DNA of 64,000 nucleotides from Rheinheimera mangrovi (GTDB lineage: Bacteria; Pseudomonadota; Gammaproteobacteria; Enterobacterales; Alteromonadaceae): contig NZ_CP034683.1 of assembly GCF_003990335.1 (NCBI RefSeq), positions 3,703,501-3,767,500 on the forward strand, read 5' to 3'. Numbering within the stretch: the stretch's first letter is position 1; each line of letters starts with the position of its first letter. This document shows, piece after piece, positions 1 to 8,376 of this stretch. The notes under the pieces are model-generated. The model made no database searches. It was given only the letters and a program-made list of their open reading frames with translations, and was not told the DNA's origin. Position numbers and translations under genes: made by a program.

Positions 1-611
1 AAGATTGGCAGGCTATCAGGCAAAGCCCCCATATCCGACACAGTACGAACATCAATCTGGAAATACAGCGCAATGGAGGTTAAAACTACAATGCAGACCA
101 GAGGTGAAGGCACTGTTTTTGTAACATAAGGAAACAGATAAATAATAGCTAAGCCCGCAGCTGTCATGGCGTAGACATGCCAGGTGACATTAGTTAGCTC
201 AGGCAGTTGCGCCATAAAGATCAGAATAGCCAGCGCATTGACAAAACCTGTCACCACTGAACGCGAAACAAACCTCATCAGCTCACCCAGTTTGCATAAA
301 CCAAACAAAATTTGCAGCACACCGGTTAACAAAGTAGCCAGCAGTAAATACTGCAAACCATGTTCTTTCACCAAGGTAATCATCAACAGCGCCATAGCGC
401 CAGTAGCGGCGGAAATCATCGCAGGACGGCCACCGGCAAAAGCGGTGATCACAGCGATAGCAAAGGAAGCGTATAAACCAACTTTAGGATCGACACCGGC
501 AATGATAGAGAAGGCGATAGCTTCTGGAATAAGCGCCAGAGCAACCACTATGGCAGATAATACATCGCCACGAACATTAGACAGCCAGTGCTGCCGTATG
601 GATTGAAACAT
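1..611 (-). CDS. SulP family inorganic anion transporter, N-terminal part (runs off left edge)
   Basis: Reading the minus strand from the ATG at 611 gives an open frame of about 203 codons that leaves the window, so the C-terminus (later membrane helices and any STAS domain) is not seen. The start [20 protein letters not shown] is followed by hydrophobic segments. The stretch [19 protein letters not shown] with VGLYASF matches the conserved first helices of SulP sulfate/bicarbonate permeases, and [17 protein letters not shown] is the SulP substrate-site region. The family are inner-membrane proton- or sodium-coupled anion carriers; sulfate, bicarbonate or another anion cannot be chosen from this fragment. 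The gene stands alone, with about 225 bp before soxR. That gap holds a 9-bp inverted repeat (641-649 with 680-688) of unknown meaning. Confidence 0.88.
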   Translation of the reverse strand, partial: MFQSIRQHWLSNVRGDVLSAIVVALALIPEAIAFSIIAGVDPKVGLYASFAIAVITAFAGGRPAMISAATGAMALLMITLVKEHGLQYLLLATLLTGVLQILFGLCKLGELMRFVSRSVVTGFVNALAILIFMAQLPELTNVTWHVYAMTAAGLAIIYLFPYVTKTVPSPLVCIVVLTSIALYFQIDVRTVSDMGALPDSLPI

Positions 612-836
612 CAGGAATTCCTTTGTAGTCGAGTCTTTATAAACGCATTTTTTCGGGCATAAAAGTTATAACGCTCCAGAATGCGTTTTCACTTTTATCG
701 ATAGAAAAACAGTTTAAGCACTACATCGGCGACAAAGTTCCTTACGCTAAGCAGGCCAGAGGCTGGAAAAAACGGCTATATTCTAGCCCAAAAGCCTTAT
801 AGCTGGAACCTTAATCTTCCGGGCAAGGATTTTTTG

Positions 837-1343
837 TCAGGGCAGTTGCTCAGGTAAAACCTCATCAGGCAGTGGATAAAAATGCGCACCTGCCCCTTTT
901 TCTGCCAGCTTGTCTTGTGGATTACGCAATGGGCAATGCGTCATCGATAAACAACCACAGCCGATACACATGCTCAATTGGTCTCTTAAATCAGTCAGTT
1001 GAGCTATGCGCAAATCCAGCTCGGCTTTCCATTGTTCCGACATCTGTTGCCAGTGCTGTTGGTCGGCATGTTGACCTGGTGGCAAAACCGACAAGGCTTT
1101 GCCAATTTGTTCCAGCGGAATACCGGTGCGCTGCGCAACCTTAATAATCGCAACTCTGCGTAATACATCGCGCGAATAACGACGCTGATTCCCTGCATTA
1201 CGTTGACTGTGGATCAGGCCTTTTTGCTCATAAAAATGCAAAGTAGCCACGGACACTCCACTACGTTTCGCCACTTCCCCAACAGATAACACAGTTTTCA
1301 GCGGCTTTTTTTGCTGCTCTCTGACTTCGTTTGTAGCTGCCAT
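837..1343 (-). CDS. soxR: Redox-sensitive transcriptional activator SoxR (MerR family)
   Basis: 168-residue MerR-type regulator. The N-terminal winged helix reads [20 protein letters not shown], followed by the [16 protein letters not shown] wing. A central dimerisation helix leads to the cysteine cluster [14 protein letters not shown] near residues 126-139, the ligand set of the SoxR [2Fe-2S] centre. Oxidation of that cluster by redox-cycling compounds switches the bound protein to an activator. E. coli SoxR is 154 residues; the extra length here is at both ends. No soxS lies next to it, as is usual outside enterics, where SoxR acts directly on a few genes. The divergent NTF2-like gene carries a SoxR box in its promoter and is the likely local target. 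Confidence 0.95.
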   Translation of the reverse strand: MAATNEVREQQKKPLKTVLSVGEVAKRSGVSVATLHFYEQKGLIHSQRNAGNQRRYSRDVLRRVAIIKVAQRTGIPLEQIGKALSVLPPGQHADQQHWQQMSEQWKAELDLRIAQLTDLRDQLSMCIGCGCLSMTHCPLRNPQDKLAEKGAGAHFYPLPDEVLPEQLP

Positions 1344-1353
1344 AAAAAAACTA

Positions 1354-1384
1354 TTGACCTTAACCTAACTTGAGGTTTTAGCAT
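1354..1384 (+). promoter_or_regulatory. SoxR box inside a 19-bp-spacer promoter
   Basis: CCTTAACCTAACTTGAGG at 1358-1375 matches 15 of 18 positions of the SoxR operator consensus CCTCAAGTTAACTTGAGG. It lies between TTGACC (1354-1359) and TAGCAT (1379-1384), a spacing of 19 bp. The overlong spacer is the hallmark of MerR/SoxR-activated promoters. The promoter reads toward the NTF2-like gene at 1416; soxR starts 11 bp away on the other strand, so SoxR bound here may also limit its own synthesis. Confidence 0.85.
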
Positions 1385-1415
1385 AACCGCAATTTCATTC
1401 ACAGGGGAAGTTTTT

Positions 1416-1826
1416 ATGCTGGAGCATGCGGTTTATCCAATAGGATCGGGGTGCCAGTCTGATCAAGGCTGTGCACAGCAATTATTAAGTCGTTTGCAAC
1501 GCGCCATCAATCAACGTAACTGGCCATTATTCAGGTCCTGTTTTACCGAGCAGGTCGTACTGGTCAATTTATTGGGGCAACGCCTGGCAGGACACGCAGA
1601 ACTGGTACGTTATCAGCAGCAACTGATTGATATGCATCAGGACAGGGTCTGGATATATCAGTTACTGCATCTGCAACAACTGGATTTGGATACCTTTTTA
1701 ATCAATGCGGAGCAGCAGTGGCAACACAGAGGACTACAACATAAAGTGGGCCTGTGCAGCACTCCGCTTTATGTGGTGACACGGCAAGGACGACAGTGGC
1801 GGATTTGCGCTGGTAATACACTTTAA
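1416..1826 (+). CDS. NTF2/SnoaL-like small protein, putative SoxR target
   Basis: 136 residues, cytoplasmic (no signal peptide or membrane helix). Start chosen at ATG behind a strong AGGGGAAG ribosome site. The layout fits a SnoaL/NTF2-like alpha+beta cone: an N-terminal helix with LLSRLQRAINQRNWPLFRSCF, then a beta-rich half (VVLVNLLGQRLAGHAELVRY, later VGLCSTPLYVVTRQGRQWRI). Family members are enzymes or small-ligand binders and sequence alone does not fix a function. Its promoter has a SoxR box, so expression should rise with redox-cycling agents. Four cysteines are present, two of them near the N-terminus. A role in detoxifying a redox-active compound is only inference. Confidence 0.7.
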   Translation: MLEHAVYPIGSGCQSDQGCAQQLLSRLQRAINQRNWPLFRSCFTEQVVLVNLLGQRLAGHAELVRYQQQLIDMHQDRVWIYQLLHLQQLDLDTFLINAEQQWQHRGLQHKVGLCSTPLYVVTRQGRQWRICAGNTL

Positions 1827-1906
1827 TCGATAAACGCTGCAGAACCTTTTTAATGAGCTTGTGTTGTTTCATCAGCTCGGGTCAGCCACTTGGTGAATCT
1901 TTTTAT

Positions 1907-1944
1907 CTCCCTTTGTTTGTCAGTGACTTGTCAAACAAAGGGAG
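1907..1944. terminator. Perfect 13-bp hairpin between convergent genes
   Basis: CTCCCTTTGTTTG (1907-1919) pairs perfectly with CAAACAAAGGGAG (1932-1944) around a 12-base loop. It lies about 80 bp past the NTF2-like stop and 40 bp past the porin stop, so it can serve both. No clear T-run follows on either strand, so it may be a weak terminator or an RNA 3'-end stabiliser. Confidence 0.55.
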
Positions 1945-1982
1945 AAGAAAGGCCAGTTGCCTGTATTGCCAGAGGATCAGAG

Positions 1983-2888
1983 TCAGAACTTATGCTCTAT
2001 ACCCACGGCAAGGTAGTCGCTGTCCACTTTACTATCAAAATCAAAACTACTGTACCAGCCAAACAACTTGGTATTTTTACCTAATTTATAATCTGCGCCA
2101 ACCGAGACGCCCTTGTCATCTTCCAAAGTCTGGTACTGAGCTTTCAGTTCCCACTGATGTAGCGTGTAAGCAATATTGGCCAGATAACCATCAAACTTTT
2201 CGCCGCTATCAACTTTTTCCTGCTGCTGTAACATGGCGCCTAATTTAAAGTCTGCCAATTTCACCTGCACGGTAGCGCGGCTGGCATCAAAGCCATTCAT
2301 TTCGCTGTCCATCGCAATGGACGCATACCAGGTAGAGTCTTTTAAATTTTCATCACCGTAGACTACAGCATAACTCTGTGCATCTTTAGCATCAGCTTCA
2401 TCTTCCATCACATGACTCAGCAGCAGCTTAAAACCCTGAAAAGATGGGGAGGTATAAGCGATAGAATTGCTCATACGGTTTTCGCCTTTCCATAAGGTTT
2501 TAATATCAGCTTCATAGTCACCAAATAAATCCAATTTGCCTTGTGACATTTTCAACGCTGTATCATGACGGCCCGCAGTTACAGTACCAAAGACCCCCTG
2601 CAAACCAATAAACTGGTTACGGGATTTAATATTTTTCTCGTTAGCCTCATCCGAAGGATCAACTTCCCACTCCAGTTGGTAAATCAGTGTCAACCCCTCC
2701 TCCAATCCGTAGTCACCCTTGATGCCAAAGCGGGAGGCATTACTTTTTAATTCGCCGAACGATCCTTCGCCCTCATCAGACTGTTGCGCTGAAACATTTA
2801 TTTTTCCGTAGATTTCCCAGTCTTTAGCCTGGGCGGTAGTCACACAACTTAAAGCCAATGCACTACTTAATAAAGCTTTTGCAAACAT
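1983..2888 (-). CDS. Outer-membrane porin (Gram-negative porin family)
   Basis: 301 residues. A signal peptide of about 21 residues ends at TAQA, before KDWEIYGKINVSAQ, the usual first strand of trimeric general porins. SRFGIKGDYGLEEGLTLIYQLEWEVD and NQFIGLQGVFGTVTAGRHDTALK are the second to fourth strand signatures, with GRHDT leading into the constriction loop L3. Alternating polar/apolar strands continue to the terminal YLAVGIEHKF, and the last residue is Phe as needed for Bam-dependent assembly. It would let small solutes cross the outer membrane. It is shorter than OmpC/OmpF (about 340-360 aa), typical of Alteromonadales porins. The upstream leader holds an 8-bp hairpin (2917-2936). Confidence 0.88.
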   Translation of the reverse strand: MFAKALLSSALALSCVTTAQAKDWEIYGKINVSAQQSDEGEGSFGELKSNASRFGIKGDYGLEEGLTLIYQLEWEVDPSDEANEKNIKSRNQFIGLQGVFGTVTAGRHDTALKMSQGKLDLFGDYEADIKTLWKGENRMSNSIAYTSPSFQGFKLLLSHVMEDEADAKDAQSYAVVYGDENLKDSTWYASIAMDSEMNGFDASRATVQVKLADFKLGAMLQQQEKVDSGEKFDGYLANIAYTLHQWELKAQYQTLEDDKGVSVGADYKLGKNTKLFGWYSSFDFDSKVDSDYLAVGIEHKF

Positions 2889-3087
2889 GATTGTCCTTCT
2901 CGATGAAGAGGTTTGGGCTAAAAATTACTTTTTAGCTGGATAATAATCGGTGGATGCAAAAGCTCAGCTTCAGCATCAATTGTGTAATCGTCTGCCGCTG
3001 AGCTATTGAATATGACAATAAAGCTTCCGACACATGACGTTTCGGAGTCTATTTTATGACTTTATGATGACAGATTTATGACATGAA

Positions 3088-4821
3088 TTAAGGAGCCTTA
3101 AGCTCCAGACATTCGCCTACTCTGCTGGCTTTATCAAAATCCAGCCCTTGTTGCAGTATCCTCGAGGCAGGACGCCACTCTGGATTCACCCAGCTTTTAC
3201 TAAGTTTTTGATCCGGATACTGAATACCTGCCAGGTCAAGCAAACTATGAAACACACTGCTGGTCATCAGAGGTTGCTGACGACGCTGTTCAGCCAGCGC
3301 TTTTTTCTGAGGGTAGAGCAAATTATATGCATCGGAGGTCCAGAGAATAGAAGCCACTCTGTAGTCACGCTCGGTGTTATGACCGTGGCCACTCTTAGCA
3401 CACTGGCCGTCAAAAATATTCTCACCATGATCCGACACAAAAAACAAACTGCTGACACTCTGACTTTTTTCCAGCTGCTTAATCAGGTTAAATAAAACAA
3501 AGTCAGTGTAGGCCACGCTATTGTCATAGGCATTATTCAGTAAAGCTCTGGATTTTTGATCATGCATGCTGATGAGCTGGCCTTTGCCAGACGGAGTAAA
3601 TAAATCAAATGCCTCCGGATAGCGATCGGCATAACTAAAATGACTACCAAGAGTGTGTACGACAATAAATTGCTTCTGCTGGTTTTGTTGCAGTACACGT
3701 TCAAAGGCAGGTAATAATATGTCGTCGTAAAAGCCCTCTTTTTTATAGCCTACCGGGTTTAAATACTGCACCTGATCAGCTTCACTGGCATGCAAAGCGA
3801 TAGAGGAATCATGCACGCCGAGCGGGCTTTGTGTGGAAAGCCAACTGGTGCTGAATCCCGCTTCTTTAAAGGCGGCAACCAAAGATGTTTCTGTCGGAAA
3901 ATATCGCTGATCTGTAGCCGCTTTACGCGATAGGATCACAGGCACCGACATACGGGTCCAGGCCCATGGGCTGATCATGTCGGTAAAACTAACTACATTT
4001 TCAGTACCAGCCAAACGGGGTGTAGTGGCTCTGTTGTAACCATTGAGCTGCAAATGGTCCGGTCTTAAGGTTTCCCCTATCACCAGCACATAAATTTGTC
4101 GTTGCGCCGGTACATCAGTCTGACGGGCAGAAAACTTAAACAGAGCCGTACTTTCAGCCACATCAGCCACAGCTTGTTTTTGCTTAACAAATTCATTGAT
4201 GGCCAGCAGCATATTCAGCGGATAAGTCGCATGAAACTTCTCATAGCTGTACGGCAAAGGCCGCTGTACAAAAATATTCTCTTCCGGGTTGGCACGCTGT
4301 TTCGCTTTATTAATTTGCTGATACTGCCATTCGTTCCAGCTCAGGCTCGCCAGCACACCGATGCAAATCAGCCAAATCACTGGCCTTACTCCACCTTCCC
4401 AGCGCCAGTTTCGCTGCCAGGCATTACGCACCAGATACCACCAGAGCGCCACAATCACCACAACAGCCAAAGCTAAAAATACACCTATGCCAGTCAAATA
4501 GCCCAAAGCTTCGTTCAGATCAGTTTCCGCCACTATAGCTATGGCATGAGCATCCGTATTTTTCTGATACGTCAGCAGATAAAACACTTCTTGCGGCACC
4601 AGCAAAGCCGCAGGGAGTAGCAACACCAAACCTGGCCATAAGGAACGGAATAGCGAAAGCACCAGCAAGTAACACCAAACCGCGGCAATAAGCTTCCATT
4701 GCAGATAAGGCACCAGCTCCTGTTCTGGCCATTGCACCAGCACAGGAGATAACAACAGCAGAGCAAAGATCACTAACCCAACAGCACGACACAACGAATG
4801 CAATAACGACTGGTTCACCAA
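3088..4821 (-). CDS. Phosphoethanolamine transferase (EptA/CptA-like, sulfatase fold)
   Basis: 577 residues. Five hydrophobic segments in roughly the first 165 residues anchor it in the inner membrane; a periplasmic alkaline-phosphatase-like domain follows. Visible motifs are VLVIGETLRPDHLQLNGYNR, where the Thr of GET is the expected nucleophile, then TTPRL, HTLGSHFSY and FVSDHGENIFD with metal ligands Asp-His, plus GHGHN. The family transfers phosphoethanolamine from phosphatidylethanolamine to lipid A or core sugars, which lowers negative charge and can raise resistance to cationic peptides. Whether the target is lipid A (EptA), heptose (EptC/CptA) or another glycan cannot be read from sequence. 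It stands alone, with no PmrAB-type regulator beside it. Confidence 0.85.
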   Translation of the reverse strand: MVNQSLLHSLCRAVGLVIFALLLLSPVLVQWPEQELVPYLQWKLIAAVWCYLLVLSLFRSLWPGLVLLLPAALLVPQEVFYLLTYQKNTDAHAIAIVAETDLNEALGYLTGIGVFLALAVVVIVALWWYLVRNAWQRNWRWEGGVRPVIWLICIGVLASLSWNEWQYQQINKAKQRANPEENIFVQRPLPYSYEKFHATYPLNMLLAINEFVKQKQAVADVAESTALFKFSARQTDVPAQRQIYVLVIGETLRPDHLQLNGYNRATTPRLAGTENVVSFTDMISPWAWTRMSVPVILSRKAATDQRYFPTETSLVAAFKEAGFSTSWLSTQSPLGVHDSSIALHASEADQVQYLNPVGYKKEGFYDDILLPAFERVLQQNQQKQFIVVHTLGSHFSYADRYPEAFDLFTPSGKGQLISMHDQKSRALLNNAYDNSVAYTDFVLFNLIKQLEKSQSVSSLFFVSDHGENIFDGQCAKSGHGHNTERDYRVASILWTSDAYNLLYPQKKALAEQRRQQPLMTSSVFHSLLDLAGIQYPDQKLSKSWVNPEWRPASRILQQGLDFDKASRVGECLELKAP

Positions 4822-4934
4822 AAAGCCTCCGGGCTCAAAACTCAGCTGGTCTGAAAAATTGGGATTCTGAGCGCATTTTGTAACTTTTACCAGACCTGTT
4901 AACAGAATCTCATGGGCACAGTGATGTCCGAATA

Positions 4935-5870
4935 TTACTCCTCAGTTAATAGTGCAAATAACTCGGCTCTGTTGCGACCATTACGTTTGGCCATATACAG
5001 CGCTGAATCAGCCTGTAAATACAACTCCTCGAAGTTACTTTCGCCCTGCGTCAGGGCAATGCCGATAGATGTAGTCACACATAACTCGGCCATGCCGGCT
5101 TTAATTGGATAATCAGCCAGAATCACCCGTACCCGCTCCGCGACATGTAAAGCAGTGGACGGATCGGTTTCAGATAAAAACACGGCAAACTCTTCACCAC
5201 CAATACGGCCAAAAATATCGTATTCACGCAGAGCTTTTTTGATTCGGTTAGCGGTAGCTTTTAACACTTCATCGCCGGCCTGATGGCCGTAGGTGTCATT
5301 CACTGATTTAAAAAAGTCCAAATCCAGCAGTAATAAAGCCGCTGGCTGATCCGTACGTTGACAACGCGCCAGTTCAGCTTCAACAGAATCAACAAAACAG
5401 CGACGATTGGCTACTTTGGTCAGCTCGTCTGTCAGCGCTAACTCACTTAAACTTTCAACCTTGCTGTACAGCTGATGCTCCAACACCTTCTGCTTGGTAA
5501 TTTCTTTAGCCTGGATCAGCATTTCGCCGGAAGGAAGAATTTGCTCTGACATTAAAAACCAGCGGCCGTCGGTTAAATCCACTTCAAACAATCGAAACGG
5601 GTTTTGTCGCCTTTTTTGCTGAGCTTGCGCCAGCCACTCTTCAATATTGTCAGCCTCAAACCGCACACCTTTGCCTTCGCGAAAAGACAAGCGCATCAGA
5701 TTATCGAAGGAGATCCCCAGTATATTCCGCTGGTCCTGATAAAAAATATCAGCAAAAGCCTGATTGCAGCCAAGCATCTCATCGTTGGCACTTAAAATCG
5801 CGTAACCATCGTTACAGACAGCTATAAATTCAAGTAGTTTTTGCTGAAACATCAGCTGAGAGAATGACAT
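4935..5870 (-). CDS. PAS-GGDEF diguanylate cyclase
   Basis: 311 residues, no membrane segment. The N-terminal ~125 residues form a PAS-like sensor (FIAVCNDGYAILSANDEMLGCNQAFADIF). A short helical linker follows and then a GGDEF domain starting at LALTDELTKVANRRCF. The active loop is FGRIGGEEFAVF, a functional GGEEF variant. REYD, five residues before it, is a complete RxxD inhibitory site, so product feedback by c-di-GMP is expected. It makes c-di-GMP from two GTP in response to an unknown PAS signal. It is monocistronic. Confidence 0.92.
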   Translation of the reverse strand: MSFSQLMFQQKLLEFIAVCNDGYAILSANDEMLGCNQAFADIFYQDQRNILGISFDNLMRLSFREGKGVRFEADNIEEWLAQAQQKRRQNPFRLFEVDLTDGRWFLMSEQILPSGEMLIQAKEITKQKVLEHQLYSKVESLSELALTDELTKVANRRCFVDSVEAELARCQRTDQPAALLLLDLDFFKSVNDTYGHQAGDEVLKATANRIKKALREYDIFGRIGGEEFAVFLSETDPSTALHVAERVRVILADYPIKAGMAELCVTTSIGIALTQGESNFEELYLQADSALYMAKRNGRNRAELFALLTEE

Positions 5871-6010
5871 ACCAACCTCTGCTGCAACATCTGTGTTTAA
5901 ACACTAGCAGAGGGAATTAAGAGTGCCAGAGAAGATTGTAAACTTAAGCTTGATCAGAGGTTTAAATAAAAAAAGGACAACCAAGTGTCCTTTTTATCTG
6001 CGAACATCCA

Positions 6011-6640
6011 TCAAAGTTCAGCACGCTTACCAGGCCAGGCACTAAGTACGGTTTCTGCAACCTGCTTTAATTCAGCACAGTTTGCACCACTGGTGGCTTG
6101 TATCGCCATCCCTTGTAACACTGCACCTATATAGCGTGCTAAAGCGGCAGGATCAGAGTCTTCAGGTAAATCGCCCTCGTTTTTAGCTCGTTGCAGACGC
6201 TCGCACAAAGCTGTTTCTCCGGCTCTGCGTTTAATAATCAATGCTTCTTTCACAAAAGCCGCAGACTCACTACAAGCCAAAGCCCCCTGCACTATGACAC
6301 AACCTGGCGGGTTATCCGGATCAGCATTGGCACTGGCTGCACCACAGAGCATATGTTTCACCACTTCATAGGAAGTTGCATGCTCCAATGCAGGATAAAA
6401 AAACGCACAAGGGCGGTTTTCATAGAGCTCAATGGCTTTTAAAAATAACTGTTCTTTATTACCAAAGGCGGCATACAAGCTGGGTTTGTTAATGCCCATG
6501 GCTTCACATAAATCAGGTAAGGATGCACCTTCGTAACCTTTACGCCAGAAGACCTCTAATGCCTTTTGTAAGGCTTTTTCCATGTCAAAAGCGCGCGGGC
6601 GTCCCACTGTTGGCGCTGGTGTAACCGCTGATGCTGACAT
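6011..6640 (-). CDS. TetR/AcrR family repressor of the adjacent RND efflux operon
   Basis: 209 residues. The N-terminal helix-turn-helix (residues ~20-65) includes KALEVFWRKGYEGASLPDLCEAMGINKPSLYAAFGNKEQLF, the AcrR-type signature. The C-terminal ligand-binding half contains cysteines in AACSES-like and GANCAEL positions and resembles the AcrR_C group found beside efflux systems. It is divergent from the MFP-RND-OMF operon, and three related palindromes occupy the 467-bp gap, one near its own start and two around the efflux promoter. Repression of both itself and the operon is the likely mode, with an unknown pump substrate as inducer. Confidence 0.9.
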   Translation of the reverse strand: MSASAVTPAPTVGRPRAFDMEKALQKALEVFWRKGYEGASLPDLCEAMGINKPSLYAAFGNKEQLFLKAIELYENRPCAFFYPALEHATSYEVVKHMLCGAASANADPDNPPGCVIVQGALACSESAAFVKEALIIKRRAGETALCERLQRAKNEGDLPEDSDPAALARYIGAVLQGMAIQATSGANCAELKQVAETVLSAWPGKRAEL

Positions 6641-6710
6641 TTCAGACTCCGGATTAAAAACGATGCGCTAGCTTAAACTGCTTGGCAGCACATGTCCAGA
6701 AAGGAATACT

Positions 6711-6722
6711 TACCAAGCGGTA
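6711..6722. promoter_or_regulatory. Putative TetR operator near the repressor gene
   Basis: TACCAAGCGGTA shares the TACC-N4-GGTA outline of the two stronger sites at 6962 and 7013. It lies about 70 bp upstream of the tetR start, beside an AT-rich TATATAAT block. It is less symmetric than the 6962 site, which supports self-regulation only weakly. Confidence 0.45.
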
Positions 6723-6958
6723 CATTATTGTATATAATAGCAACTTATCTTGACAGACCAGTTGCCAGGCCTGCTTTTGACTCTGTCATTGTGAAATAGT
6801 TTTAGGCAATCCAAAGCGGTTTTTAGATATTAAGCAAAAACAAGGCTCGATTTATCCTGTATCCAGGTTAACAGCCCTTCCCGCAGTAGCTCCTGCTAGC
6901 CCATAAAACTTCGGCTTATAACCAAAGTTTTTTTGTTAAGTTCAAAAGACTCTAAATT

Positions 6959-7029
6959 ATTTACCGAACGGTACAAAATAATGATTGACTCTGAACTGGA
7001 CTTCTATATATTTACCGACCAGTACAAAA
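6959..7029 (+). promoter_or_regulatory. Efflux operon promoter flanked by two TetR-type operators
   Basis: ATTTACCGAACGGTACAAAA (6959-6978) and ATTTACCGACCAGTACAAAA (7010-7029) agree at 18 of 20 positions. The first contains a perfect palindrome TACCG-AA-CGGTA. Their spacing of 51 bp places them on the same helix face. Between them is TTGACT (6985-6990), 16 bp, then TATATT (7007-7012), a good sigma-70 promoter. A repressor bound at both sites would bracket RNA polymerase. Binding by the adjacent TetR protein is inferred. Confidence 0.7.
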
Positions 7030-7107
7030 CTAACAGATGAAACTAGTTTGTACAACAAAAGTTGAAACCAAATTTCTTTATTGATCGAACTGAACGAGGA
7101 ACATGTC

Positions 7108-8367
7108 ATGAGCAGCAACAGCACTATTCGTACCTTTGTATTGGGAAGCATCGCCGCCTTAGTGTTATCCGCTTGTGGCACTCCGGAAGCTGCGGCACCG
7201 GGCGCTATGGCAGCACCTGAAATTAATGTGGCAACAGTAGTACATGAAAAAATCACTGAATGGGATGAGTTCACTGGCCGTTTACAGGCGCCGGAAACTG
7301 TCACTTTAGTACCAAGGGTGTCAGGTTATATCGAGCAGGTCTATTTCACTGAAGGCGCTTTAGTCAAACAAGGCGACTTGCTGTTCCAGATTGATGCACG
7401 CCCTTTTGCTGCTGAAGTCGCGCGCTTAAAAGCTGAGTTAACCAATGCTGAAACCGCACAAAAGCTGGCGGATAACGATTACCGTCGTGCCGCAGCATTG
7501 AAAAAACAACGTGCTATCTCTGAAGAAGTATTAGATACCCGTTTAAGCCGCAAGCTGCAATCTGCTGCCACAGTAGCTTCTGTAAAAGCAGCCTTGCAAC
7601 GTGCTGAACTGGACTTGTCTTTTACTCAGGTGAAAGCCCCTATTTCAGGCCGGGTTTCTTATGCACAAATCACAGCAGGTAACTTTGTTCAGGCCGGTAG
7701 CAGTCAACTGACGACCTTAGTCAGCACCAGCAAAATGTACGCTTACTTTGATGCTGACGAACAAACTTATCTGAAATATGTGCAACTGGCGGCTGAAGGC
7801 AACAGAGCAGAACAGCGCACTGCACACAACACGGTTTATATGGCTTTGGCTGGTGACAGCGACTTTGGTTATGTCGGCAGCATCGACTTTATCGACAACA
7901 GCATCAATGCCCAAACCGGTACTATCCGTGCCCGTGCGACCTTTGAAAACGTCGATAACAAATTAATTCCAGGTTTATTCGCCCGCTTAAAGCTGGTTGG
8001 CAGCAGTGCTTATCAGGGCATTTTGATCGACGACAAAGCCATAGGCACAGACTTAAATAACAAGTTTGTTCTGGTGGTGAATAACGAAAACCAACTGGAG
8101 TACCGCCCTGTCACTTTAGGTGAAAAGGTCAACGGCCTACGCATTATAAGTTCTGGTTTAAATGCCTCAGATCGGATCGTGGTAAACGGCCTGCAACGTG
8201 TTCGTCCATCCATGACCATTCAGCCTAAATTGGTAGAGATGGCAACAACAGAGCAGTTAACCAGTTTAAAAGCAGAACAACAGCAGTTAGAGCAGGACAG
8301 TAAGCAGGAGCTGACAGCTGCTGCAGAACAAGCTGCTTCTGTGCAACAAGCAGCTAACCAGGGTTAA
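7108..8367 (+). CDS. RND efflux periplasmic adaptor (membrane fusion lipoprotein, MexE-like)
   Basis: 419 residues. The ATG at 7108 is preferred over an in-frame TTG 27 bp upstream because AACGAGGA sits just before it and the product then opens with a proper lipoprotein signal, VLGSIAALVLSACGT (Cys near residue 20). The lipoyl/barrel-sandwich hybrid halves are RVSGYIEQVYFTEGALVKQGDLLFQID and LSFTQVKAPISGRVSYAQ, flanking a helical hairpin (residues ~95-165). Beta-barrel and membrane-proximal domains follow. It links the inner-membrane pump to the outer-membrane channel. It is the first gene of a tight three-gene operon, with the pump gene starting 9 bp after its stop. Confidence 0.93.
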   Translation: MSSNSTIRTFVLGSIAALVLSACGTPEAAAPGAMAAPEINVATVVHEKITEWDEFTGRLQAPETVTLVPRVSGYIEQVYFTEGALVKQGDLLFQIDARPFAAEVARLKAELTNAETAQKLADNDYRRAAALKKQRAISEEVLDTRLSRKLQSAATVASVKAALQRAELDLSFTQVKAPISGRVSYAQITAGNFVQAGSSQLTTLVSTSKMYAYFDADEQTYLKYVQLAAEGNRAEQRTAHNTVYMALAGDSDFGYVGSIDFIDNSINAQTGTIRARATFENVDNKLIPGLFARLKLVGSSAYQGILIDDKAIGTDLNNKFVLVVNNENQLEYRPVTLGEKVNGLRIISSGLNASDRIVVNGLQRVRPSMTIQPKLVEMATTEQLTSLKAEQQQLEQDSKQELTAAAEQAASVQQAANQG

Positions 8368-8376
8368 GGAACGGAT

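Noticed and set aside
184..606. Open frame of 140 codons on the plus strand
   Set aside because: It is antisense to the SulP transporter gene, whose minus-strand frame has clear family motifs and membrane helices.
641..688. 9-bp inverted repeat AAACGCATT/AATGCGTTT before the SulP gene
   Set aside because: Arms are 31 bp apart and no regulator family fits; kept only as a remark.
1853..2248. 131-codon plus-strand frame past the NTF2-like gene
   Set aside because: It overlaps the porin gene on the other strand and its translation has no coherent pattern.
2917..2936. GCTAAAAA/TTTTTAGC hairpin in the porin leader
   Set aside because: AT-rich 8-bp stem, likely by chance; no evidence of a regulatory RNA.
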